DNA of 64,000 nt from Treponema sp. (GCA_031267685.1 JAIRYV010000037.1:1-64000), one strand, 5' to 3'. Counted from the first letter of the stretch, positions 1 through 9,418 are shown. The notes: generated from the sequence alone by a model not told the origin. Numbers and translations: made by a program.

Positions 1-131
1 TTCTCCGTCTTGTCTATCTTTCTCTCCTCTCCGCGCTCGTCTGTCGCGCAATCTCAATCTCTATTTCTTACTATCCTCTCGATATAGCTACCGACTAGCT
101 TCATGCGTTTGTGCATGAAGCTTTCATGTAT
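1..131. other. Gene-free left edge with a perfect hairpin
   Basis: No coding frame with a credible start is visible. A perfect 10-bp inverted repeat, AGCTTCATGC / GCATGAAGCT with a 6-nt loop, lies at 97-122, just before the tandem array. It has no clear T-tract, so it is a weak terminator candidate for a gene to the left of the window, or a boundary element of the array. Confidence 0.5.
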
Positions 132-393
132 CTGCACACGCTAGTTGAGTGTGTACTACACACGCTAGTTGAGTGTGTACTACACACGCTAGTTGAGTGT
201 GTACTGCACACGCTAGTTGAGTGTGTACTACACACGCTCGTTGAGTGTGTACTGCACACGCTAGTTGAGTGTGTCTGCACACGCTAGTTGAGTGTGTACT
301 GCACACGCTAGTTGAGTGTGTACTGCACACGCTAGTTGAGTGTGTACTGCACACGCTAGTTGAGTGTGTACTGCACACACTAGTTGAGTGTGT
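132..393. repeat. Tandem palindrome array 1 (24-bp unit, 11 copies)
   Basis: Eleven contiguous units, nine of 24 bp and two of 23 bp, follow the consensus ctgCACACgctagttgaGTGTGta. Each unit has CACAC/GTGTG arms around a CTAG-containing centre, so each can form a short hairpin or bind a dimeric protein. Differences are single bases (ctg/cta, gctag/gctcg/actag) and two units lack one A. The 24-bp period keeps frame, so spurious 8-residue-repeat reading frames cross it on the minus strand. There are no unique spacers, so it is not CRISPR. A small hairpin (399-413) follows. Confidence 0.95.
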
Positions 394-494
394 CTGCACA
401 CCAACCTTTGGTGCGTCCACACATATTGGTTAGCAGGCTCCCGATGAGGCAGAAGTAGAAGTAACAACCGCTAACAAAAACGTTCTCAAACTAC

Positions 495-523
495 TTGATA
501 GTTGCTTTTCAGTGTGCTAGAAT
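495..523 (+). promoter_or_regulatory. Predicted sigma-70-type promoter for glf
   Basis: TTGATA at 495-500 and TAGAAT at 518-523 are separated by 17 nt. The site is 65 nt upstream of the glf start and downstream of tandem array 1, so the array is outside the core promoter. Confidence 0.55.
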
Positions 524-587
524 CTCTCATGGCAAAAGAATGTGAGACAGAGCTGACTCACGTTTCTGGCGCTTAAGGGAGTTTAGT

Positions 588-1736
588 ATGAGTCAACAAC
601 GGTATGATTATCTCATTGTCGGTTCCGGACTTTTTGGCGCGGTGTTCGCGTATAAGGCTAAACAGGCAGGAAAACAGGTGCTGGTGATTGATAAGCGTCC
701 ACACCTTGGCGGAAATGTCGCTTGTAACAATATCGCCGATATAAATGTACACCAGTATGGAGCGCACATCTTCCATACTAGTAACCGGGAAGTCTGGGAT
801 TTTGTTAATTCCTTTGTTCCGTTTAACCGGTATACCAATTCGCCTTTGGCAAACTATAAGGGAAAATTGTTCAATCTACCCTTTAATATGAATACATTTT
901 ATGCACTGTGGGGCATTAGTAGGCCAGAAGAGGCTCAGGCAAAAATTGAGCAGGAGCGAAAAGAAGCGGGAATTACTGAAGCACGGAATCTTGAGGAGCA
1001 GGCGGTTTCATTGGTTGGAAAAACAATATACGAACTGCTGATAAAGGGTTATACGGAAAAACAATGGGGGCGAAGCTGCAATACACTGCCGGCTTTTATC
1101 ATAAAACGACTTCCCGTTCGGTTTACCTTTGATAATAATTATTTTGATGATGATTATCAGGGGATTCCTAAGGGTGGATACAACAAATTAATTGACGGAC
1201 TGCTTGCTGATATCGAAACAAAGACGGATATGGATTTTCTGGAAAAGCAGGATTATTGTGAATCAATAGCAGACCAAATTGTGTATACTGGCAGGATAGA
1301 TGAGTTTTATGCGTATTGTTATGGCGCGCTGGAATATCGTTCGCTGCGTTTTGAGACACATACGCTGGATTGCGCAAACTATCAGGGAAATGCAGTGGTG
1401 AATTATACAGACCGGGAAACGCCATATACGCGTATTATTGAGCATAAACATTTTGAGGCGGGTAATCAGCCTCAAACGGTGATTACTAAGGAATATCCGC
1501 TTGAATGGGAAAAAGGCGCGGAGCCGTTTTATCCAATAAACAATGAAAGTAATATGAGGATATATGCGCGTTACCAACAGCTTGCTGAACATGAAAAGAA
1601 TGTGATCTTTGGCGGACGTCTGGGGGAATATCGGTATTATGATATGGATGAGGTTATTGAAAAGGCGCTGCTGGCATGGTCGCGGACTGAATGTCATGCT
1701 TATGGTAGCTTCATCAGCGGTCGAAGAGTGTCCTGA
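588..1736 (+). CDS. glf: UDP-galactopyranose mutase
   Basis: This flavoenzyme interconverts UDP-galactopyranose and UDP-galactofuranose, the Galf donor for surface glycans. The 382-residue length is normal for Glf. The N-terminus shows the FAD-binding Rossmann loop (LIVGSGLFGAVFA, about residues 8-20), then HLGGN, YGAHIFHTSN, FNLPFNMNTF and YTEKQWGR, all typical of the family. The C-terminus has the GGRLGEYRYYDMD motif that closes over the flavin. A GGGAG ribosome site lies about 8 nt before the ATG. Its last 23 bp overlap the 3' end of the convergent helicase gene. It stands alone, with no glycosyltransferase neighbour in the window. Confidence 0.95.
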   Translation: MSQQRYDYLIVGSGLFGAVFAYKAKQAGKQVLVIDKRPHLGGNVACNNIADINVHQYGAHIFHTSNREVWDFVNSFVPFNRYTNSPLANYKGKLFNLPFNMNTFYALWGISRPEEAQAKIEQERKEAGITEARNLEEQAVSLVGKTIYELLIKGYTEKQWGRSCNTLPAFIIKRLPVRFTFDNNYFDDDYQGIPKGGYNKLIDGLLADIETKTDMDFLEKQDYCESIADQIVYTGRIDEFYAYCYGALEYRSLRFETHTLDCANYQGNAVVNYTDRETPYTRIIEHKHFEAGNQPQTVITKEYPLEWEKGAEPFYPINNESNMRIYARYQQLAEHEKNVIFGGRLGEYRYYDMDEVIEKALLAWSRTECHAYGSFISGRRVS

Positions 1737-4700
1737 GTTCTGCTTCGCTCATGCGGGCAAGCCAGGACTCGCCAGAGCTTACGCTCATGTCCGCTAATTC
1801 CCGCTTGCTGCTGAGCATGGCATCGATTTTCTCCTCAAAACTGTTCTTCGTGATGAATCGGTGAACAAATACGTTCCGCTGCTGGCCAATGCGAAAGGCA
1901 CGGTCTGTGGCCTGGTGTTCAGCGGCTGGGTTATACCAGAGGTCATAGTGCATGACGTGGCTTGCAGCAGTGAGATTCAGGCCAAGGCCGCCGGCGTGAA
2001 GGCTCACCAGTAAGATGCGGTTCGCGGGATCGTTCTGGAAGTGGTCAATCACTGCACTTCGCTTTTGCTGGCTGAGGCCGCCGTGATAGATGAGCGCTGA
2101 TTCGCCCAGCTCCTGTTCGATGATTGTTTTTAGGCAGTCTAAGGCTTCTACATATTGACTGAAGACGAGTGTTTTTTCACCACTGGCAAGAATTCCTTGA
2201 AGCAGGGTGAGCAGTAACTTTGCCTTGCCGGAAAGATGAGCAATTGCGGGGCTTTCTTTGTCGTAAAGGCGAGGATGATCACAGATTTGTTTCAAAGAGG
2301 TGAGGAGGCTGAGGATTAGGTTGGAGCGGCGCTGGGGCGTTGTGTCATCGGGTTTCTTATGCTGCAAGTGTTCAAGTGTGTTGAGTATTTCGGTAACAAC
2401 GCTCTCATAGAGCGCAGCTTGTCCTTTTTCAAGCACAGCGTATTCATTAGTGATAATTTTATCTGGTAGGTCGGCGATGATGTTCTTATCGGTTTTGAGT
2501 CGCCGCATAAGAAAGGGCGCGGTAATGCGGCGTAGGCGCTCGGCGCTTGACTTGTCCCGCATAACTTCGATGGAATTACGGAACTCTTCTTTAAATTGAA
2601 CGGCGTTTCCTAGATAGCCGGGAAGTATGAAGTCAAACAGGGAGCGCATGTCCTCAAGGCGGTTTTCCACAGGCGTACCGGATAGGGCGAGGCGATACTG
2701 GGAATGGAGGGATTTCACGGTTTTTGCGCCGCGTGTGTCAGCGTTTTTCATAAGGTGGGCCTCATCCACGATGAGCAGCGAGAAGGGACGGTCGGCAAGG
2801 ACAGAGCTGTCCCGTACAGCGGTTTGGTAGGTGGTGAGAAACACATCATGCTGCTCGTCGAGTTCACGCTTGGCTCCGTGATAGCGCGTAACCGTGAGGC
2901 TTGGGGCAAAGTTAGTGAGTTCCCGCTCCCAGTTTTCGATAAGGGAGGCGGGTGCGATCACGAGGCACTGGTACGAGAGCAGGCCGTTTTCCTTGAGATG
3001 GAGTAAAACAGTGATGGATTGTATTGTCTTGCCGAGTCCCATGTCATCAGCAAGTACACAGCCAAAGCCAGAAAAGAACAGAGAGCTGATCCAGCGATAC
3101 CCACGTTCCTGATAGGGGCGGAGCGAGGCTTTGAGCGTGGATGGAATTGCGCATTGCTGTTCAGCAAAGAGGTTTTCCATAACCCGTTCAGCATCAAACG
3201 AAAGTACACTGTCCCCGGCAAAGTGGGACTTGAGGAAATCTATCACGGTTGGTTCCCGCTCCTCTTTTGCCTGCTTGAAGAGGCGCGCCAGTTCCTCTGG
3301 ATCAATACGTATGAACTCCTCTCTGAACTTCACCAGTGATCGTTTCTCTTCAACCAGCATTTTAAACTCGTGGGGGGTAATAATTTGGTCGCCGATAGCT
3401 ACTTTCCATTCCCAGTCGAGTAGCTCATCAAGACGCAGGAAGCTCAGGCTGGTCTTTGAGCCGGACTCGCTTTTGGTTTTTTTGGTGGTAGCAAGTACCA
3501 GACGAGGCTTGAGTTCACGATGCAGGTTTTTGGGTAAAACCACTTCAATTCCTAAACGGGAGATCAGTGGCGCGGCATTATCCAGAAAATCAATGAGTCG
3601 TGTTTCGCTGAGGCATACTGAAAGCTCGGATGTGAGTTCTGTCAGCTCAGGCAAGTAGTGGGAGAGTGCTTGCGGTGCGCGTAGTACCTCGACAGTACCG
3701 ATTTCTTGTACTGCATTCTTGAGCGGAATCTTTTTTATGCCGCCTTCACCGGGAAGCAGCGTTTCCATCGAGAGCTTGAAGTCTGCGCCTTCCTCGTTCT
3801 GTGCAGCGGAACTGAGCGAGAGCCGGTATTTCCACGCGGTAAAGTCCACAGACAGCACTGAAAGCCAGCGGGCTATGCTCAAAGGGAGGCTTCGCATTGC
3901 TGGTGCGGTGGTATTGATTGACTTGCCCTGAAAAAAGAGTGCAAGCAGATCACGGTATTGTGCGTTTCCTTTCTGGCTAGCGGCGCTCATGGACTGAGCT
4001 TGGCGTCGTACCCATTCTCCAAGTACGCTTGAAGCAATGAGATTCACCACGCTTCGTCCTGTGGCACATGTTTTTGATGTTGCCTTTGCGGTTTTTTTGC
4101 GGCGTTTAGTTACGCCTTTGTTTTGTGCATTCAGTTCCATGAGTTGATCTTCATACGCGGCAATTGCGTCAAGTGTTTCGTCAATCAGGGGCAGGCGATC
4201 AAAAGGCTTCCATACAATATGCAGGCGGCTTTGTGGCTCAGGCTTTTTGGGGGTTGCTTTGGTTTGCTCAAGTAAAACAGCGGGTACCAAGGCTTCAGTT
4301 GCGCAGATTAGGTTGAGTAACTTGAATAGGTGGAACAAAAAGCGATATGAACGTGAACCATCATCAGAACAAAATGAGCGGAATTGCTCAAAGGTTTCAT
4401 AGAGCGGGTGTTTGCTCTGTTCCCCGCTGATGGACTCGCGGATCAGGATCGGAGCGGTTCTTGCTTTGTACCGAAGCGACCAGTGGGAGCGGGAGAATTC
4501 GTGTTCACAGGTATCGGTGTCTGTGGTGTTGCCCTGTGTTGCAGAGTGCGCTGCATTGTGATAAAAATCTGCCATTGCCACTGAAAAATCACGGTTACAA
4601 AACGGGGTGTCTGCTGGCAGCAGGGACAAAATCAGAGCTGCGCAGTGGGGGATGTCTGGATAATCGGGCGGTGCTTCTGGTATGGGTGGGCGCGGCTCTG

Positions 4701-5283
4701 AATCAACCTCGAGCATAAAGGGCGGTGTTATATCTTGCTCCAGCGTCGCGCCATACCGCTCGGCAAGCGCGGAGAGATCAATGCCGCGCAAACGAAAGAG
4801 GACGCGGGGATCAGCGTCAATTTCACGCGCAATGATGTAATATAGCGCGGCCAGATGTTTGCACGGATTGCCCCAGTCAGGGCAGGAACAGGAGCGCCGC
4901 ATATCTTTCCAGTGCGTTGGAATAAGGTTAATGCCTTCGGCTTTCAGTCTTTCGAGAAAATGTTCTGGCAAATTTCCAGCGCTAATATTGGCAAGGAGTG
5001 ACGGGTCTTCTTCAATAATAGCCAGCACTCGTTCTTTTTCCTTTAATTCAGGAAACATGATTTCTACTGTATAATAGGGCCGGTAATGACCCTTGACTTT
5101 GGCTACAACTTTGGTAAAGTTTGGAAACAACGTTTCCGTAGATTCCTGAATTTCCAGCGAAAGGACTTTGCCGGTATTTGCGTAACTCTGTCCCTGTTCA
5201 AGGCGGGTATTCTTGCCGTAACTACCAAGCGCCTCGATAAACCACTTGCCCCAGGGGCTTACTCCGTAATGTTGCTGCGCCAT
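1714..5283 (-). CDS. SWIM zinc-finger SNF2-family helicase/ATPase
   Basis: A 1189-residue Swi2/Snf2-type DNA-dependent ATPase. A SWIM zinc finger is visible near the N-terminus (C132-x-C134-x6-C141-x-H143). The ATPase core has Walker A ADDMGLGKT near residue 748 and DEAH near residue 838. The C-terminal lobe has LVFSQYVEAL, HGGLSQQKR and the ATDRAFRIGQQ motif that defines SNF2 proteins. The middle 450 residues are the poorly conserved linker usual in bacterial SWIM-SNF2 proteins. Its cellular role is not established; remodelling of nucleoprotein or stalled polymerase is a reasonable guess. No Shine-Dalgarno precedes this ATG; an open frame ends only 3 nt upstream (stop 5287-5289), so coupled translation is possible. 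Confidence 0.9.
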   Translation of the reverse strand: MAQQHYGVSPWGKWFIEALGSYGKNTRLEQGQSYANTGKVLSLEIQESTETLFPNFTKVVAKVKGHYRPYYTVEIMFPELKEKERVLAIIEEDPSLLANISAGNLPEHFLERLKAEGINLIPTHWKDMRRSCSCPDWGNPCKHLAALYYIIAREIDADPRVLFRLRGIDLSALAERYGATLEQDITPPFMLEVDSEPRPPIPEAPPDYPDIPHCAALILSLLPADTPFCNRDFSVAMADFYHNAAHSATQGNTTDTDTCEHEFSRSHWSLRYKARTAPILIRESISGEQSKHPLYETFEQFRSFCSDDGSRSYRFLFHLFKLLNLICATEALVPAVLLEQTKATPKKPEPQSRLHIVWKPFDRLPLIDETLDAIAAYEDQLMELNAQNKGVTKRRKKTAKATSKTCATGRSVVNLIASSVLGEWVRRQAQSMSAASQKGNAQYRDLLALFFQGKSINTTAPAMRSLPLSIARWLSVLSVDFTAWKYRLSLSSAAQNEEGADFKLSMETLLPGEGGIKKIPLKNAVQEIGTVEVLRAPQALSHYLPELTELTSELSVCLSETRLIDFLDNAAPLISRLGIEVVLPKNLHRELKPRLVLATTKKTKSESGSKTSLSFLRLDELLDWEWKVAIGDQIITPHEFKMLVEEKRSLVKFREEFIRIDPEELARLFKQAKEEREPTVIDFLKSHFAGDSVLSFDAERVMENLFAEQQCAIPSTLKASLRPYQERGYRWISSLFFSGFGCVLADDMGLGKTIQSITVLLHLKENGLLSYQCLVIAPASLIENWERELTNFAPSLTVTRYHGAKRELDEQHDVFLTTYQTAVRDSSVLADRPFSLLIVDEAHLMKNADTRGAKTVKSLHSQYRLALSGTPVENRLEDMRSLFDFILPGYLGNAVQFKEEFRNSIEVMRDKSSAERLRRITAPFLMRRLKTDKNIIADLPDKIITNEYAVLEKGQAALYESVVTEILNTLEHLQHKKPDDTTPQRRSNLILSLLTSLKQICDHPRLYDKESPAIAHLSGKAKLLLTLLQGILASGEKTLVFSQYVEALDCLKTIIEQELGESALIYHGGLSQQKRSAVIDHFQNDPANRILLVSLHAGGLGLNLTAASHVMHYDLWYNPAAEHQATDRAFRIGQQRNVFVHRFITKNSFEEKIDAMLSSKRELADMSVSSGESWLARMSEAELRTLFDR

Positions 5284-5286
5284 ATT

Positions 5287-5574
5287 TTATTTACGAATCG
5301 GATTTTTGGGGCGCATCAAATAGCGCCCATCCGTGATCTGCTGAACCTCAAGGGAGTCGGCAGTACCCTTACTCACCTTCCGCACATCAAAAAAACGCTT
5401 ACTCACTTTCTCATATATCTCCTTCAGTTTTTCAGCCGTGTGTACAATTAAACCCCTCCGTTTCTGTATCTCAGGGCGCCACCACGAACCTGTTCGGACG
5501 AATCCATGTCGGTTACTTCTGTAACCATAGTTTATAGAGTATTCACCGTCTTGTCCACTACTTTGCGCCGGCCT
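5287..5574 (-). other. Open frame of about 95 codons without ATG/GTG/TTG near its beginning
   Basis: Reading leftward from the stop codon of the 189-residue membrane protein (5575-5577), the same frame stays open for about 95 codons to a TAA at 5287-5289, 3 nt before the SNF2 ATG. It encodes a basic, protein-like stretch including HGFVRTGSWWRPEIQKR and LEVQQITDGRYLMRPKNP. A strong GGAGG lies about 7 nt before an ATT codon at 5448, and an AAGGAG lies before a GTG at 5406. It could be a small gene with a rare ATT or distant GTG start coupled to the helicase, or the tail of a lost gene. I recognise no family. Confidence 0.4.
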
Positions 5575-6144
5575 TTATATCACCCGCTGGATAAACCCCT
5601 CGTAATTTTCAATGTCTGTTCTGTCAACTATGCTGACATTAAGCGTGTTGCCCAGTTCGCCAGCTATATCTTTTATGGTCTGATAATCCATTTCATCATA
5701 ACATTCATAGGCATTCAGGTTTTTGTCATAAATATCAATGCTGTATTTACGATAAAATTTCGCCTCGCCCGTGTGTCCACCTTTTGTTACCACAACGGCT
5801 TTTATCTGACCAAAGTCAACGTTGATTTCAGTCCTGAACGGCTTTTTCCCCTGTATCAGTACCAGCATTTTTTTGCTTAAATCTATGTGGTAATTAATAT
5901 CGCTGGAAAACAGCATGCTCAGCGCGTATATGATGAATAATATGAAAAAGACCATGGCGAAGAATATCGAGGCGAAATGGCTCTGGAAAAATATGTTTAG
6001 CATTTCGGATTTATACTGCACTTTGCTATAATTATCAATCATGGCGAGCCAGAAAATCCCAAACGAAATGATGGATACTATATTTTTGGCCAAACCGTTT
6101 TTCCGGTATTTTATGTATATCCTATTATTTTCTCTGTCCAGCAT
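5575..6144 (-). CDS. Hypothetical two-helix membrane protein, 189 residues
   Basis: I do not recognise a family. The sequence shows two hydrophobic segments (about residues 20-37 and 54-83, the latter rich in Phe/Ile), then a soluble C-terminal domain of about 100 residues with alternating beta-type patterns (KMLVLIQGKKPF, IKAVVVTKGG). The layout resembles small membrane proteins with a PH-like cytoplasmic domain, but this is only a shape comparison. An AGGAGG ribosome site lies immediately before the ATG. It begins exactly where the truncated adenine methylase gene stops, so it may have arrived together with the rearrangement. Confidence 0.65.
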   Translation of the reverse strand: MLDRENNRIYIKYRKNGLAKNIVSIISFGIFWLAMIDNYSKVQYKSEMLNIFFQSHFASIFFAMVFFILFIIYALSMLFSSDINYHIDLSKKMLVLIQGKKPFRTEINVDFGQIKAVVVTKGGHTGEAKFYRKYSIDIYDKNLNAYECYDEMDYQTIKDIAGELGNTLNVSIVDRTDIENYEGFIQRVI

Positions 6145-6155
6145 GGATTTTCCTC

Positions 6156-6347
6156 CTATGAGACGTCAAACAGCCGCAGCTTACTTTTATTTAACTCTTT
6201 CTGTACTAAGAGTACGCCTTTATCGATAAAACTTGACAGAGAGCGTTTATTGCCAATATAGGTAATGATTTGTTTTGTCAGATAATCTTTACTCTCACAA
6301 AGAGTCATAGATGAGTTAAAATCAAATAATATGGGTTGAACGCTCAT
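6156..6347 (-). pseudogene. N-terminal remnant of a D12-class DNA adenine methylase
   Basis: The 63-residue product contains DYLTKQIITYIGNKRSL and LNKSKLRLFDVS. This matches the start of D12-class N6-adenine methyltransferases, where the conserved YIGNKR is followed by a DxFxGSG SAM-binding loop. The frame stops at Asp-Val-Ser-TAG, precisely at the beginning of that loop, so the SAM loop, the DPPY motif and the target-recognition part are absent. Family length is about 270-350 residues. The stop is followed directly by the ribosome site of the membrane-protein gene. The fragment cannot be an active enzyme. Confidence 0.7.
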
Positions 6348-6381
6348 AATTGTAGCGGGGCGACAAAGCCGCCCCGCATTT

Positions 6382-7623
6382 TTATGCCTGTTTCGCTTTC
6401 GCCGGCATAATCGGCGCAGGCGCGAGTTTCTTTTTCGCGCTCTTTTTGGCCTGTATATCCCAGAACTTTACAAAGCCAATGGCTATGAAAATCGTGGAAT
6501 ATACGCCGGAAACCATACCCACAAGGAGCGCCAGTGCGAAATCCTGCATGGAACCTGTGGTGAAGAGGAAAAGCGACAAGACCGCCAGCATGGTTGTTAC
6601 AGTGGTGATGATGGTACGGCTAAGGGTTTCAGTTATCGCCCGGTTTAGGATGTTCTCGAAGGGGTCGTTGGGGTAAATACGAGTGATCTCGCGGATACGG
6701 TCAAAGATAACGATGGTGTCGTTTATCGAATAGCCCAGTATCGTGAGGATCGCCGCTATGGTGGTGGTGTTGAACTCCATACGCGTCCAGATGATGAATG
6801 TTAGCATGATAAGCATATCGTGAACGATGGCAAGCACTGCGCCAATGGCAAACTGAGGCTTAAACCTGATGGAGGCGTAGGCCAGAATAAGGAGCAGAGT
6901 GAGAGCAAGAAGAAGGCCGGCCTGCTGGGTGAGCTGCTTGGAGAAACGCGAACCCACAAAGTCGGCTCTGGTTACCGCAACGCCGCCTTCGCCAAAATGC
7001 TCTTCGAGAGCCGCGACGATCTCTTCCGCCGGAACACCTTCTTTGCCGTCTACTTCGCTGGCATCCATGCGAATCATGAAATGCCGGTCAGATGGCTGCC
7101 CCATCACCTGCACTGAAACCGTGCCTAGATGCTGGAGCGCGGCCCGGACATCCTCAATCGGGATTGCCTCTGCATTCGGCGGCAGATAGTGTACCATAAA
7201 GGGAACGACCCCAAGCTGAGAATCGCTCTGAGCGCTTTGCACTAGGCTCAATGCGGAGACATCACCTGGGCCGAATAATGTGGCCTGAATACCCGTGATT
7301 GAGGACAGCCCTTGAACCAGGGAATCAAGCGTCGGATAGTCGGCAAAGGGAAATGCCCGCGTTTCCGCGTTCACGCCTGAACCGGATAGCACAATGTCCA
7401 GACGATTCCTGCTCAGTGAAACTGAGGCATTGCCAAAGCCGCTGTAGGAAATGTTAAACGCGGTCGGCGCAAAGCGAATCTCCTGTAAGAGACCAGCCTG
7501 AAAGTCTACACCGTTGTTAAAGCCGCCTTTGACCACATAACCAATGAGGCCAATCACAATCAACGCGGCGGAAATAATCGTAGCACGGAAAAAGTACCGT
7601 GAAAAAGGAATAATACGTTTCAT
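6382..7623 (-). CDS. secF: Protein translocase subunit SecF
   Basis: The inner-membrane partner of SecD uses the proton gradient to pull exported proteins out of SecYEG. The 413-residue protein has an N-terminal transmembrane helix, a periplasmic domain of about 200 residues, and five C-terminal helices. The SecF signature FNTTTIAAILTILGYSIND-TIVIFDRIRE sits in the fourth. The basic tail AKKSAKKKLAPAP is ordinary. The start ATG directly follows the secD stop codon, showing a yajC-secD-secF operon. The periplasmic part is longer than in E. coli SecF (about 320 residues in total), which is common in treponemes. Confidence 0.95.
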   Translation of the reverse strand: MKRIIPFSRYFFRATIISAALIVIGLIGYVVKGGFNNGVDFQAGLLQEIRFAPTAFNISYSGFGNASVSLSRNRLDIVLSGSGVNAETRAFPFADYPTLDSLVQGLSSITGIQATLFGPGDVSALSLVQSAQSDSQLGVVPFMVHYLPPNAEAIPIEDVRAALQHLGTVSVQVMGQPSDRHFMIRMDASEVDGKEGVPAEEIVAALEEHFGEGGVAVTRADFVGSRFSKQLTQQAGLLLALTLLLILAYASIRFKPQFAIGAVLAIVHDMLIMLTFIIWTRMEFNTTTIAAILTILGYSINDTIVIFDRIREITRIYPNDPFENILNRAITETLSRTIITTVTTMLAVLSLFLFTTGSMQDFALALLVGMVSGVYSTIFIAIGFVKFWDIQAKKSAKKKLAPAPIMPAKAKQA

Positions 7624-9345
7624 TTACTTAATCCTCCAGCTTACAGAAAGAGTCTTATACCCCAGCACATCGGTTTGGAAGTCAAAGATGAGCCGGGAGA
7701 CAAAGAGCGCGGTGAACACCGAGGAAAACACACCAATTGCTAGGCTCACCGCAAAGCCCTGAATTGGGCCGGAACCAAGCTGCGAGAGGAAAAGCGCCGC
7801 GATGAAGGTGGTGATGTTCGAGTCCATGATAGCCCAGAATGCCTTGTCAAAGCCCGCGTCAATCGCGGCTTTACGGCTCTTGCCCAGGGCGAGTTCCTCT
7901 TTCATACGCTCAAAGATAATGACATTGGCGTCTACTGCCATACCAATGGTAAGAATGAAGCCCGCGATGCTCGGAAGGGTGAGGGTGAAGTTAAACGCAG
8001 ACAGGATACTGAACATGAAGTAGATGTTCAGTATCTGGGCGATAACCGCGTTAACGCCCGCGAACTTGTAGTAAGCGATCATAAAGACCATGACTGCGAC
8101 AAGCCCGCCGATGAGCGCGTAGAGGCCCTGGCGTATGGCGTCCTCGCCCATTGAAGCGCCGATGCTTTGCTGGGTTACAACTTCCAGCTCCACAGGCAGA
8201 GCTGCGGTTCGCAGGGTGAGCGCGATGTTGTTCGCTTCATCAAGTCCAAAGCCAGTGAGTCGCACTGATTCGCGGATCGCGCCGTTTATCGTGGCCTGCG
8301 CTTTCACATGGTCGTCGAGTACAATGGCGAGCAGCTTGCCCACATTGGCCGAGGTCAATTTATAGAAGATTTCGCCACCCTCGCTGTCGAGGATAAACGT
8401 AACCTCTGGCTCACCGCTGACATTGTTGCGTTCAACCACGGCACTTTGGATATGGTTGCCGTCAAGCCCGATCTCTTTCTTAACTGCTGTGTAGCCTTGA
8501 AACTCGTCAAGGCCGTACTGGTCTTTGGTATACACGCCCATGATTTCCACATCGCTTGGCACGATGCTGGGGTCAACGAGATTCCCGTTGGTATCAAAGG
8601 TCGTGGTTGGGTGCGCTGTGTAGTATGTATTGAAGGTCGTGGTAACTTCGTTATCAACCATACGGAAGTTAAGGCCGCCTCTACCCATGATGATCGAGTT
8701 GATCCGTTCTGGGTCGGCTGTGCCGGGGATTTCCACATAGATTTGGTCGATTCCCTGCCGCCGGATCACCGGCTCAGTGAGGCCGAAACGGTCGATACGA
8801 CTGTTCAGCACCTCAAGCGCCCCTTCCATCGCGTCTTCCCGCTCTGCGTCGCTAACCGCGTGGCCGAGTCGCTCAGAGAGGGCATCCATGTCAGCTTGCA
8901 GCACGATGCTCAGGCCGCCGGACAGATCAAGTCCGAGCTGCACTGCGTTCTTTTGCAGCTCTTTCAGATCAAAGATTCTGTCCCGATAGCTGGTTTCCAT
9001 GATACTGACCGCTTCGCTTCTGCCGGGAATCGTCGAAAGTACCTCGGCAGCGTCCCACTTTACGGGCGCTTTCGCCTTGGCGCGTTTGGTGATTTCCTTT
9101 GCTTCGGCCACCAGCGGCGCCATTTCTGCGGGCGCATCGCCTGATGCCAGAGCGATTTCGCGGAAGTTCTGATAGTCCGCCAGCGCCCGTTCCGATGCGT
9201 AAATCTTGATCTGCTCACGGGAATTCAAAGCCAGGGCCTGTTCTTCCTTGGGAACCATGTAATACCAGCGCAGGGTTGGGAACAGAAAGGCGAAACATAT
9301 CACCACCGTTACCAGAATGATACATAATCGATATCGCTTACTCAT
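7624..9345 (-). CDS. secD: Protein translocase subunit SecD
   Basis: SecD forms the SecDF membrane complex that assists late protein translocation. The 573-residue protein begins with one membrane helix. The P1 periplasmic domain contains GLDLSGGLSIVLQADMD and the VIRRQGIDQIYVEIPG motif, and a P1 insertion includes FNTYYTAHPTTTFDTNGN. Six-helix core motifs are GLYALIGGLVAVMVFMI, LTIGMAVDANVIIFERMKEE and SNITTFIAALFL. The VDANVIIFER stretch is the SecD hallmark. It lies 73 bp downstream of yajC and abuts secF. Confidence 0.95.
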   Translation of the reverse strand: MSKRYRLCIILVTVVICFAFLFPTLRWYYMVPKEEQALALNSREQIKIYASERALADYQNFREIALASGDAPAEMAPLVAEAKEITKRAKAKAPVKWDAAEVLSTIPGRSEAVSIMETSYRDRIFDLKELQKNAVQLGLDLSGGLSIVLQADMDALSERLGHAVSDAEREDAMEGALEVLNSRIDRFGLTEPVIRRQGIDQIYVEIPGTADPERINSIIMGRGGLNFRMVDNEVTTTFNTYYTAHPTTTFDTNGNLVDPSIVPSDVEIMGVYTKDQYGLDEFQGYTAVKKEIGLDGNHIQSAVVERNNVSGEPEVTFILDSEGGEIFYKLTSANVGKLLAIVLDDHVKAQATINGAIRESVRLTGFGLDEANNIALTLRTAALPVELEVVTQQSIGASMGEDAIRQGLYALIGGLVAVMVFMIAYYKFAGVNAVIAQILNIYFMFSILSAFNFTLTLPSIAGFILTIGMAVDANVIIFERMKEELALGKSRKAAIDAGFDKAFWAIMDSNITTFIAALFLSQLGSGPIQGFAVSLAIGVFSSVFTALFVSRLIFDFQTDVLGYKTLSVSWRIK

Positions 9346-9418
9346 TTTTTATAAACCTCCAATTAAGACGGCATTTAGCAGCGTCCTTGTAGTTTAACAC
9401 GATAAAAACACAGACAAC

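Noticed and set aside
132-393. CRISPR array
   Set aside because: The 24-bp units are contiguous and have no unique spacers, and no cas genes are present. The same holds for arrays 2, 3 and 4.
124-467. Protein of eight-residue repeats (HSTSVCST)
   Set aside because: It is the translation of the tandem array, has no ribosome site, and several frames are open equally because 24 is a multiple of three.
8308-9144. Long plus-strand frame opposite secD
   Set aside because: Shadow of secD on the other strand; product has no domain and no ribosome site.
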